Assembly (NCBI GenBank): GCA_964351025.1 | Contig: CAYGLV010000047.1 | Span: forward strand, 1 to 19,009 | Length of the DNA stretch: 19,009 nucleotides | Direction of reading: 5' to 3' | DNA from: CAYGLV01 sp964351025 | Lineage (GTDB): Bacteria > Actinomycetota > Thermoleophilia > Gaiellales > Gaiellaceae | Part shown: in pieces, positions 1-6,696 of the stretch | Layout: the number at the start of each line of letters is the position of its first letter | Position numbering within the stretch: the stretch's first letter is position 1 | Notes under the pieces: model-generated | Told to the model about the DNA's origin: nothing | The model's input: only the letters and a program-made list of their open reading frames with translations | The model's database searches: none | Program-made: the position numbers and the translations under genes

Positions 1-1
1 G

Positions 2-427
2 CCGGAGTTCAACGCGCGCTTTTCGGCTCTCTCCCGCTCGTATCGCTACCGCGTCCTCCGCCGCCGGTCGCCCTCTCCGCTCGAAGCGACCCGGTCGCTC
101 TGGTGGCCGCGGCCACTCGACGAGGAGGCGCTCGCTGCCTCGGCCGTGGTCCTCCTCGGCGAGCACGATTTCCGGGCCTTCACCCCGACGGAGACCGGGC
201 ACGAGCTCTTCGTCCGGACCGTCCAGGCCGTGGCCTGGGAGCGCGCCGGTGAGCACCTCGACTTCACGATCACCGCCGACGGGTTCCTCCGGCACATGGT
301 ACGGACGCTCGTCGGCACGATGCTCGAAGGGCGCGAGCTGGCGCCTCTGCTCGACGGCCAGCCGCGCAGCGCGGCCGGCCTGAAGGCCCCGCCGTGGGGT
401 CTCTACCTCGAGCGCGTGGGGTACTGA
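2..427 (+). CDS. truA: tRNA pseudouridine synthase A, 3' part (5' end off window)
   Basis: The reading frame is open from the left edge to the TGA at 425-427, so only about the last 141 codons are present. TruA converts uridines 38-40 of the tRNA anticodon arm to pseudouridine in the cytoplasm. Seen in the sequence: the FNARFSALSRSYRYRV segment (E. coli TruA has a near-identical FHARFSATARRYRYII-type strand), a GEHDFRAFTPTET segment, the FLRHMVRTLVGTML helix, and the closing APPWGLYLERVGY, which is typical of the family C-terminus. The catalytic aspartate lies upstream of the window and cannot be checked. The next gene starts 26 bp downstream on the same strand. The family call is secure; only the missing N-terminus limits it. 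Confidence 0.93.
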   Translation, partial: PEFNARFSALSRSYRYRVLRRRSPSPLEATRSLWWPRPLDEEALAASAVVLLGEHDFRAFTPTETGHELFVRTVQAVAWERAGEHLDFTITADGFLRHMVRTLVGTMLEGRELAPLLDGQPRSAAGLKAPPWGLYLERVGY

Positions 428-453
428 CGCGCGACGCCGCTACGATCGGTCGC

Positions 454-1089
454 GTGCGCTTCCCCGTCGTCCTGTTCGACCTCGACGGCACGGTCGTCGA
501 CTCCGGGTCGATCATCCTCGCCTCGTTCCGGCACGCGACGCGCACGGTGCTCGGGCGCGAGATCCCCGACGACGTTCTGATGTGCGGCGTCGGGGGCTGG
601 TCGCTCCACGCGCAGATGCGCGAGCTCGACCCGGAGCGGGCAGAGGAGCTCGCCGACGTCTACCGAGTGCGCAACCACGCACTCCACGCCGAGCTCGAGC
701 CGTGCGCCGGGATGCCCGAGGTGCTCGCCCGCCTGAAGGCGGAGGGCCGCCGGCTCGGGATCGTGACCGCCAAGCGCCGCGATGTCGCTGCGCTCTCGCT
801 CGCCCGGCTACCCGCCGCCGGGGTCTTCGACGTGGTCGTCGGCGCCGATGACACCGAGCTGCACAAGCCGCACCCCGAGCCGATCCTCTACGCGCTCGCG
901 CAGCTCGGGGCGGAGCCCGAGCAGGCCGCGTACGTCGGCGACTCGCCGTTCGACATAAGTGCCGCGAAGGCTGCCGGCACGTTCGCTATCGCCGTCACGT
1001 GGGGCGGCATGCACCCGCTCGCGGCGACGCTGGCGGCGGGGCCGGACGCCGTCGTCTCGAAGGCCGCGGAGCTGCTCGATGTCCTCTGA
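454..1089 (+). CDS. HAD-superfamily phosphatase (phosphoglycolate phosphatase / PpaX-like)
   Basis: A 211-residue haloacid-dehalogenase-fold hydrolase, probably acting on a small phosphoester. Motif I is FDLDGTVVDS, with nucleophile and acid D9 and D11; motif II is in GIVTAKRR; motif III is the lysine of HKPHPEP; motif IV is YVGDSPFDISAAKAAG. A helical cap lies between motifs I and II, as in subfamily I Gph/PpaX/PgmB proteins. The GTG at 454 was chosen because it puts the DxD motif next to the N-terminus. An upstream in-frame ATG at 394 would overlap truA by 34 bp and add a non-family extension. A -10-like TACGAT (441-446) sits 7 nt before the GTG, so a leaderless transcript is possible. The stop overlaps the ligA start by 11 bp, which suggests translational coupling. 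The substrate cannot be assigned from sequence. Confidence 0.85.
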   Translation: MRFPVVLFDLDGTVVDSGSIILASFRHATRTVLGREIPDDVLMCGVGGWSLHAQMRELDPERAEELADVYRVRNHALHAELEPCAGMPEVLARLKAEGRRLGIVTAKRRDVAALSLARLPAAGVFDVVVGADDTELHKPHPEPILYALAQLGAEPEQAAYVGDSPFDISAAKAAGTFAIAVTWGGMHPLAATLAAGPDAVVSKAAELLDVL

Positions 1090-3091
1090 GTCGGCCACCC
1101 GCGCCGCCGAGTTGCAGGCCCGGCTCGCCCACCACAACTACCGGTACTATGTCCTCGACGAGCCCGAGGTCTCCGACGCCGAGTACGACCGCCTCTTCGA
1201 CGAGCTGAAGCGGCTCGAGGAGGAGCACCCGGAGCTTGCGACACCCGACTCGCCGACCCAGCGGGTCGGCGCGCCCGCCTCCGAGCGGTTCAGGAAGATC
1301 GCGCACGTCGCCCCGATGGGCTCGCTCGAGAAGGTGACCAGTGACGAGGCCGTCCTCAAGTTCGCCGAGGACGTGCGCAGGCGGCTGGACTCCGACGAGC
1401 CCGTGGCCTTCGTGCTCGAGCCCAAGATCGACGGGTCGGCCGTCTCGCTCGTCTACGAAGACGGCATCCTCGTCCGCGGCGCGACCCGCGGCGACGGCGC
1501 GCGCGGGGAGGACGTGACGGCGAACCTGCGGACGATCGAGGCGATCCCGCTGCGTCTGCGCCTGCCCGCGGGCGAGGCTGTGCCGCCCCGGCTCGAGGTG
1601 CGCGGCGAGGTCTACATGCCGCTCTCCGGCTTCCGCCGCTTCAACGAGCGCCTCGCGGCGGAAGGCAAGCCGGCCGCTCCGAATCCCCGCAACGCCGCCG
1701 CGGGCTCACTGCGCCAGCTCGACCCGCAGATCACCGCGGAGCGGCCGCTCTCGATCTGGATCTACGGCTCGGGCCTGCGCGAGGGCATCCACGCGGAGAC
1801 CCACTTCGAGACCCTTGCCTGGCTGCGCGAGCGCGGGTTCCGCACGAATCCGCTCGTCGAGCGGCTGGAGTCGATCGAGGAGGTAGCCGAGGCCTGCCGC
1901 GCCTGGGAGCGCCGGCGCGGCGAGCTCGACTATGAGATCGACGGCGTGGTGATCAAGGTGGACTCGCTCGACCAGCAAGCCCGCCTGGGCGCGCTGCACG
2001 AGCGCGCGCGGTGGGCGCGCGCGTTCAAGTGGGCACCCCTGACGGCGGAGACGAAGCTGCTCGAGATCGCGATCCGGGTCGGCCGGACCGGCGCGCTCAA
2101 CCCGTGGGCGATCCTCGAGCCGGTCGAGGTCGGCGGCGTCACCGTTTCGCGCGCGACGCTGCACAACGAGGAGGACATCAACCGCAAGGGAATCCGCGAG
2201 GGCGACCGCGTCGTCGTGCAGCGCGCGGGCGACGTGATCCCGCAGGTCGTCGGACCTGCGGGCGCGCACGCGCCGGGGACGAGGGAGTTCCGGATGCCGG
2301 CGCAGTGCCCGCTCTGCAGCGCCGCCGTCGTCAAGCCCGAGGGCGAGGTCATGCACCGCTGCGCGAACCGCGCGTGCCCGTCGCGCGGGCTGGAGACGCT
2401 GATCAACTGGGTCAGCGCCGCGCTGGACATCGAGGGCGTCGGCGAGCAGTTCGTGCGCAGGCTCTGGGACGAGGGGCTGCTGCGCTCGATGCCCGAGCTC
2501 TACCGGCTCTCCGCGGAGCAGCTCGCGCAGCTCGAGGGCTACGGCGAGGTGTCGGCGGCAAAGGCCGTCGAGGCGATCGCGCAGTCGAAGAGCCAGCCGT
2601 TCGCACGCGTGCTCTTCGGGCTCAACATCCCCGACGTCGGCTGGGTCACCGCACGCAACCTCGCACGTCACTTCGGCTCTGTCGACCGCCTGCTCGTGGC
2701 GAGTCACGACGAGATCGAGCAGGTCGAGGGGATCGGCCCTGACCGCGCCGAGTCGATCGCTGACTGGTTCGCGGACGAAGGCAATCGCTCGCTCGTGGGC
2801 GAGCTCCGCGAGCTCGGGCTGCGGTTCGAGGCCGGAGCCGAGGAGCGGCCGGTCGAAGGGCCGCTCTCCGGTCGCGCCTATGTCATCACAGGGACGCTCG
2901 TGGGGCTCTCGCGCGAAGAAGCCAAGGCCGCGCTCGAGGCGCTTGGTGCGAAGGTCTCCGACTCGGTCTCGAAGAGGACGGCGGGCGTGATCGTCGGCGA
3001 GAATCCGGGCTCGAAGGCCGAGAAGGCGCAGACGCTGGGGGTGCCGCTGCTCTCCGAGGACGACCTGAAGGCGCTACTGGCGAGCGGCTAG
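1079..3091 (+). CDS. ligA: NAD+-dependent DNA ligase LigA
   Basis: A 670-residue ligase, the usual length for LigA, which seals nicks during replication and repair using NAD+. Domains in order: Ia NAD-binding region (HHNYRYYVLDEPEVSD, residues about 18-33); adenylation domain with the nucleophile K116 in EPKIDG; OB fold; a Cys4 zinc finger with C410, C413, C428 and C433; helix-hairpin-helix repeats (about 450-580); and a C-terminal BRCT domain beginning GRAYVITGTLVG. The ATG at 1079 was chosen because an in-frame start at 959 lies deep inside the HAD gene. GGAG stands about 7 nt upstream, and the start overlaps the HAD stop (1087-1089). The 3' end overlaps the convergent peptidase gene by 18 bp. 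No residue expected to be essential is missing. Confidence 0.97.
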   Translation: MSSESATRAAELQARLAHHNYRYYVLDEPEVSDAEYDRLFDELKRLEEEHPELATPDSPTQRVGAPASERFRKIAHVAPMGSLEKVTSDEAVLKFAEDVRRRLDSDEPVAFVLEPKIDGSAVSLVYEDGILVRGATRGDGARGEDVTANLRTIEAIPLRLRLPAGEAVPPRLEVRGEVYMPLSGFRRFNERLAAEGKPAAPNPRNAAAGSLRQLDPQITAERPLSIWIYGSGLREGIHAETHFETLAWLRERGFRTNPLVERLESIEEVAEACRAWERRRGELDYEIDGVVIKVDSLDQQARLGALHERARWARAFKWAPLTAETKLLEIAIRVGRTGALNPWAILEPVEVGGVTVSRATLHNEEDINRKGIREGDRVVVQRAGDVIPQVVGPAGAHAPGTREFRMPAQCPLCSAAVVKPEGEVMHRCANRACPSRGLETLINWVSAALDIEGVGEQFVRRLWDEGLLRSMPELYRLSAEQLAQLEGYGEVSAAKAVEAIAQSKSQPFARVLFGLNIPDVGWVTARNLARHFGSVDRLLVASHDEIEQVEGIGPDRAESIADWFADEGNRSLVGELRELGLRFEAGAEERPVEGPLSGRAYVITGTLVGLSREEAKAALEALGAKVSDSVSKRTAGVIVGENPGSKAEKAQTLGVPLLSEDDLKALLASG

Positions 3092-4294
3092 CACTGCGGC
3101 GAAGCGGTCCTGCACGATGCGCGCCCACCAGCTCGCGACGGGGCTGCCGTTCTGGATCACCGCGAACGCGTAGCGGTTGCCGGCGAAGCCCGCGAGCGCC
3201 GAGGCGGTGTTCGTCGTTCCCGTCTTCGCGCGCACGCGCCCGCGCGCGGGGGGCTCGCGCATCCGGTCCTCGAGCGTGCCGCTGACGCCGGCGAGGGCGA
3301 GCGAGGCGACGAACGCGTCCCGCAGCTCCGGGTCGTCCCACGCGGCGCGCAGGAGGGCGACGAGCGCGCTCGCCGTCAGGCGGTCGTCGGAGGAGAGGCC
3401 CGACCCGTCCGCGATTCTGACGCCCCTCAGCGGAACGCCCGCCTGTCTGAGCACGTTCCGCACGACGCCGGCTCCGGCCGCGGTCGTCCCGTGCCCGGCG
3501 GCGAGCGCGCCCAGCTCCTTGAGCAGCAGCTCGGCGACGAAATTGTCGCTCTCGGTCTCCATCTCGGCGACGATCCCCGCGAGTGGAGGAGAGATGTCGT
3601 AGGCGAGCGGGAGGGAGCTCTCGCTCGCGCGCCCGACACCGGAGCGCTTCGCCACCTTCACGCCTGCCTCCGCGAGCGCCTGCCGGAAGAGCGATGCGGC
3701 GGCGAGTGCCGGGTTGTCCGAGGTCTTTCCCCGGTAGAGCGCCCGCTCGACGACGAGCGCGGAGAGGGGCGGCGACTCGAGCACATAGAACGAGCTCTTC
3801 CAGCCGGGGCCGGTGCGGACGCCGTCGAACCACGACTCGTCTCCGAGCACGGCGCCGGTGACCCGTGTGATCCCCCAGCCGGCGACCTGCTGTGCGAGCC
3901 CGGCCAGGTCCTCCGTGCCCAGGGTCGGATCGCCGTGGCCGCGCAGGACGAGGTCGCCCCTCCAGACCGTGCCGTCGAGTGAGCCGCGCCCGCGCACGTC
4001 CGTGTGGAAGCGGAATCCGGGCCCGAGCAGCGCAAACGCTGCGTAGCCGACCGCGAGCTTCGCGGTCGAGGCGGGCAGCAGCGGCAGCTCGGGGTTGCGG
4101 GCGAAGACGACGGCGCCCGTGCGCAGGTCGACGGCGACGGCAGCCGACCGCGCCGCGTCCAGGTTCGGTGTCGCGAGCGCGCCTGCGAGCCGGCGCGCCA
4201 GCGCCGTGTCGCTGCCGGGCCGCCCGGCGGCGGTGCCCGTGACGACGAGCGCGACGAGCGCTGCGAGGAGAAGCGCGAGCCGTGTCCCGCTCAT
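3074..4294 (-). CDS. dacB: D-alanyl-D-alanine carboxypeptidase/endopeptidase, PBP4 (peptidase S13) type
   Basis: A 406-residue exported penicillin-binding protein that trims or cleaves D-Ala crosslinks in peptidoglycan. Residues about 1-23 form a signal peptide (LALLLAALVALVVTGTAAG). The three active-site motifs are in class C order: SxxK = S76-T-A-K79, SxN = S249-D-N251, and KTG = K357-T-G359 in VRAKTGTTNTASALAGF. Between the first two lies the GDPTLG/GDESWFDG region typical of PBP4/DacB. The ATG at 4294 begins directly with the signal peptide; the frame extends upstream to 4669 but only as a shadow of the neighbouring gene. It lies 10 bp downstream of the 3D-domain gene, so the two are likely cotranscribed. 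The last 18 bp overlap the 3' end of ligA on the other strand. The gene symbol follows family resemblance. Confidence 0.92.
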   Translation of the reverse strand: MSGTRLALLLAALVALVVTGTAAGRPGSDTALARRLAGALATPNLDAARSAAVAVDLRTGAVVFARNPELPLLPASTAKLAVGYAAFALLGPGFRFHTDVRGRGSLDGTVWRGDLVLRGHGDPTLGTEDLAGLAQQVAGWGITRVTGAVLGDESWFDGVRTGPGWKSSFYVLESPPLSALVVERALYRGKTSDNPALAAASLFRQALAEAGVKVAKRSGVGRASESSLPLAYDISPPLAGIVAEMETESDNFVAELLLKELGALAAGHGTTAAGAGVVRNVLRQAGVPLRGVRIADGSGLSSDDRLTASALVALLRAAWDDPELRDAFVASLALAGVSGTLEDRMREPPARGRVRAKTGTTNTASALAGFAGNRYAFAVIQNGSPVASWWARIVQDRFAAVLAARQ

Positions 4295-4304
4295 GCCACG
4301 GCCG

Positions 4305-5333
4305 TCAGCGGATCGTGATCGTGACGGTCCGCCGGCCCCACGCGAGCGCCTGCTCCCTCGTCGGGAACCAGAGGTCGATGATCGCGCCCCGGACCGCGCT
4401 GCCGGTGTCGGCGGCGACGCCCTCCCCGTAGCCGGGAATCGACATCCTCGTGCCGAGCGGGATGAACGAGGGGTCGACCGCAACGATCCCCCAGCCGACG
4501 GGGAGACCGGTCGCGGTCGTGCCGGGCAGCGCGTAGCCGGTCGCGGAGACGGTGACCTGCGAACCGCCCGCGGAGACGACCGGCGTCGGCGGTGCGAGCT
4601 CTTCAGCGACGGACGGCGACGGCGACGGCGACGCCGGGACGAGCGCTGCGGAGACCGTCTCCGCGGCACGAGCCCGGGCCTCCAGCGAGGCGATCTGACG
4701 TGTGTTCAGCTGTCGCTCCTGCGCGAGCGAGGCAACGTAGCCCGATCGGTCGGCCCGGGCCGACGTCAGGGTGCCCTCGGCCGCCTCCGCCCGCTCGGTC
4801 AGCCGCGTGAGCTCGGCACGCTGGCGCTCGAGCCGCCCGTTCAGACTGCGGAGCCTCGCGCGAGTGCTTCTGGCCTGCGAGGCGATGTGGCGGCTCTGGT
4901 CGGCGGCGCGCTGGATCCCGTCGATGCCGCTGAGCGCCTCGTCGAGCGACTCGGCTCCCAGCAGCACGGCTATGACGTCGGGCTCGCCCCGTTCGTAGAG
5001 GACGCGCACGAGGCTGGACAGCTCATCCTGCGCGGACGCGACGGCTCGCTGCGTGATCCCGATCTGGCGTCGGGCCCGCTCCTGCGCCACCGTGAGCGTC
5101 TCGCGGCGTGCGTACAGCCGCGCGAGCGTCGCCCTCGTGCGGCCGAGCTCGGACTCGAGCGCGTAGAGCTGGAGCAGAGCCTCGTGCGAACGCGCCGCGA
5201 GCTGAGAGTCGCGCGAGCGCAGCTCCTGAGCCCGCTCACGCAGCGCCGGAGCCGAGTCTGCGCCGCTCGCCGCCGGGAGCAGCGTAGCCATGAGCACACC
5301 AGTCAGCACAGCAGCGAGACGCGCCGCACGCAT
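4305..5333 (-). CDS. Secreted coiled-coil protein with C-terminal 3D (Asp-Asp-Asp) domain
   Basis: A 342-residue exported protein. A signal peptide covers residues 1 to about 25. Residues about 28-225 are a long Arg/Glu/Ala-rich coiled coil containing the segment VLLGAESLDEALSGID. A Ser-Pro repeat linker follows (234-241), encoded by a short GGCGAC-type microsatellite on the plus strand. The C-terminus (about 262-342) is a 3D domain with D287, D309 and D320, the double-psi beta-barrel fold of lytic transglycosylase MltA and of Rpf-type enzymes. It probably cleaves or remodels peptidoglycan. The ATG at 5333 was chosen for the AGAGGA ribosome site just upstream; the longer frame back to 5678 crosses the divergent gene. 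It is followed 10 bp later by the PBP4 gene and is divergent from an NlpC/P60 gene with a similar coiled coil. Catalysis is inferred. Confidence 0.87.
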   Translation of the reverse strand: MRAARLAAVLTGVLMATLLPAASGADSAPALRERAQELRSRDSQLAARSHEALLQLYALESELGRTRATLARLYARRETLTVAQERARRQIGITQRAVASAQDELSSLVRVLYERGEPDVIAVLLGAESLDEALSGIDGIQRAADQSRHIASQARSTRARLRSLNGRLERQRAELTRLTERAEAAEGTLTSARADRSGYVASLAQERQLNTRQIASLEARARAAETVSAALVPASPSPSPSVAEELAPPTPVVSAGGSQVTVSATGYALPGTTATGLPVGWGIVAVDPSFIPLGTRMSIPGYGEGVAADTGSAVRGAIIDLWFPTREQALAWGRRTVTITIR

Positions 5334-5398
5334 CGTCGTTCCTCTCCGCACGGGCGTGGACCGTAGCACAGGGCAGGTGCTTGTGCGTTGCCGGAATG

Positions 5399-5419
5399 GC
5401 CCGTTTGGAGGGCTTTTTT
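5399..5419 (+). terminator. Minimal hairpin plus T6 in the divergent gap
   Basis: GCCC (5399-5402) and GGGC (5410-5413) can pair across a 7-nt loop and are followed by six T residues (5414-5419). The stem is only 4 bp, so this is weak. It lies upstream of the proposed promoter of the NlpC/P60 gene, where it could block stray plus-strand transcription. Confidence 0.2.
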
Positions 5420-5433
5420 GGCTTCGTTGACTG

Positions 5434-5461
5434 TTGCAGACGTCCGCAGCGGCTGCTAAGG
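5434..5461 (+). promoter_or_regulatory. Candidate promoter of the NlpC/P60 gene
   Basis: TTGCAG (5434-5439) and TAAGGT (5456-5461) are separated by 16 bp, a plausible -35/-10 pair for an actinobacterial housekeeping sigma factor. A better -35, TTGACT at 5427-5432, has no -10 at usable distance. The expected transcription start near 5468 lies between the two possible start codons. The 130-bp gap 5334-5463 contains nothing else I can name apart from a weak hairpin. Confidence 0.4.
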
Positions 5462-5463
5462 TC

Positions 5464-6630
5464 ATGAGCCTTGTGACGGACCGGACCCTACCGGTGCGTC
5501 TGCCGCAATCGCGCTCACCGCGCGGATCCCGCCTGAGGAAGCGGCAGGCGCCGGCATTCCTGACCGTACTTACGGCGATTCTCATCGGCGTGGGCTCTGC
5601 CTCCGCGGACCCGTCCATCAACAGCAAGCGCGCGCAGGCCCAGGCCGTGCTCGAGCAGGTGCGTGCGCTCGACTCCAAACTCGGGAAGGCGGCCGAGGCC
5701 TACAACCTCGCCAACATCCAGTTCGACCGGATCAAGGCCGAGCAGGCGACGAACAAGCGCCACCTCGCGATCGCGACCTCGAGCCTGCGCAACGCGCAGA
5801 CCCATCTCGAGCAGCGTCTGATCTCCCTCTACGTCAACGGCCAGGAATCCACCGCCCTCGAGCTCCTGCTCGGGTCGGACTCGATCGACGACCTGATGGA
5901 CCGACTCGATACGGCAGAGCGCGTCTCGCAGCTGGACACCCAGGTGCTTGCCGAGGTACGCGCCTTCAAGACTGAGACGAAGGTACGCAAGCTCCGGCTC
6001 CAGCGTGCCCGCACGCAGCAGGCGAAGGTCGTCGCCGAGCGGGAGTCACAGCGGCGCTCGATCGAGGGGCAGCTCGCCGAGCGGCAGCGGTTGCTCGCCT
6101 CGGTCAAGGATGAGATCGCCAAGCTTCAAGCGGCCGAACGGCGGCGCGACGCGCTGCTCGCCGCGCAGGCGCGTGCCCGGCTCGCGACCCAAGGCGCGGG
6201 GTCGAGCACGTCGGGACCGGCAGCGTTCGGCTCCGGTTTCACGCCCGACCCCGAGAGTTCGGAGCCGCTGCCGCCGGCGCGCTACGGCGGCGCGGTCGGG
6301 ATCGCCATGCAGTACCTGGGCATCCCGTACGTCTGGGGCGGCGCGAGCCCGTCCGGCTTCGACTGCTCCGGCTTCATCATGTACGTCTACGCCCAGCTCG
6401 GTGTCTCGCTGCCGCACAACGCCGCCATGCAGTTCGGCTACGGGACGCCCGTGCCGCGCTCCGCGCTCGAGCCCGGCGACCTCGTCTTCTTCGACGGGCT
6501 CGGCCACAACGGCATGTACATCGGCGGGGGCCAGTTCATCCACTCGCCGCACTCGGGCGACGTCGTCAAGATCTCGAGCCTGTACGACTCGTGGTACGCG
6601 CGCACCTGGGTCGGCGCCCGCCGGCTGTAA
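5464..6630 (+). CDS. Secreted NlpC/P60 peptidoglycan endopeptidase with N-terminal coiled coil (RipA/CwlO-like)
   Basis: A 388-residue exported hydrolase expected to cut the D-Glu to diamino-acid bond in peptidoglycan stem peptides. A basic N-region (RKRQAP) and hydrophobic stretch ending GSASADPS form the signal peptide (to about residue 49). Residues about 55-245 are coiled coil with the segment LYVNGQESTALELLLGSDS. A Gly/Ser/Pro linker leads to the NlpC/P60 domain (about 278-388). The catalytic triad is visible: C301 in GFDCSGF, H348 in GHNGMYIG, and H360 in FIHSPHSG. The start is uncertain between ATG 5464 and GTG 5473. If the proposed -10 at 5456-5461 is real, the GTG is favoured, and residue numbers fall by 3. 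It is divergent from the 3D-domain gene. CwlO/PcsB-type coiled coils are often controlled by FtsEX; that link is inference here. Confidence 0.92.
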   Translation: MSLVTDRTLPVRLPQSRSPRGSRLRKRQAPAFLTVLTAILIGVGSASADPSINSKRAQAQAVLEQVRALDSKLGKAAEAYNLANIQFDRIKAEQATNKRHLAIATSSLRNAQTHLEQRLISLYVNGQESTALELLLGSDSIDDLMDRLDTAERVSQLDTQVLAEVRAFKTETKVRKLRLQRARTQQAKVVAERESQRRSIEGQLAERQRLLASVKDEIAKLQAAERRRDALLAAQARARLATQGAGSSTSGPAAFGSGFTPDPESSEPLPPARYGGAVGIAMQYLGIPYVWGGASPSGFDCSGFIMYVYAQLGVSLPHNAAMQFGYGTPVPRSALEPGDLVFFDGLGHNGMYIGGGQFIHSPHSGDVVKISSLYDSWYARTWVGARRL

Positions 6631-6658
6631 CCCCTCGCGCTCCTGGCCCGCGGGCTCC

Positions 6659-6677
6659 CGCCGGGCTCGACCCGGCG
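6659..6677. terminator. GC-rich hairpin between convergent genes
   Basis: CGCCGGG (6659-6665) and CCCGGCG (6671-6677) form a 7-bp stem with the loop CTCGA. It lies in the 66-bp gap between the convergent NlpC/P60 and acyl-CoA ligase genes, next to the palindrome GCCCGCGGGC (6646-6655). There is no T tract, so this is at best a U-less or bidirectional terminator. Confidence 0.35.
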
Positions 6678-6696
6678 CCACGGATCAGCTCGCTCG

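Noticed and set aside
394..453. N-terminal extension of the first HAD gene from ATG 394
   Set aside because: It would read through the 3' end of truA and add residues unlike the family; the GTG at 454 places motif I correctly.
1706..2707. Long minus-strand open frame (333 codons) inside ligA
   Set aside because: Antisense shadow of a well-supported gene; composition (runs of R, A, L, D, V) and lack of motifs are typical of GC-rich shadows.
4613..4636. Tandem GGCGAC repeat as a CRISPR or regulatory repeat
   Set aside because: It is a short microsatellite encoding the Ser-Pro linker of the 3D-domain protein.
5334..5463. c-di-AMP (ydaO-type) riboswitch ahead of the NlpC/P60 gene, a common arrangement in actinobacteria
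   Set aside because: The gap is 130 bp, the proposed promoter lies close to the start codon, and no ydaO-like conserved segments were seen.
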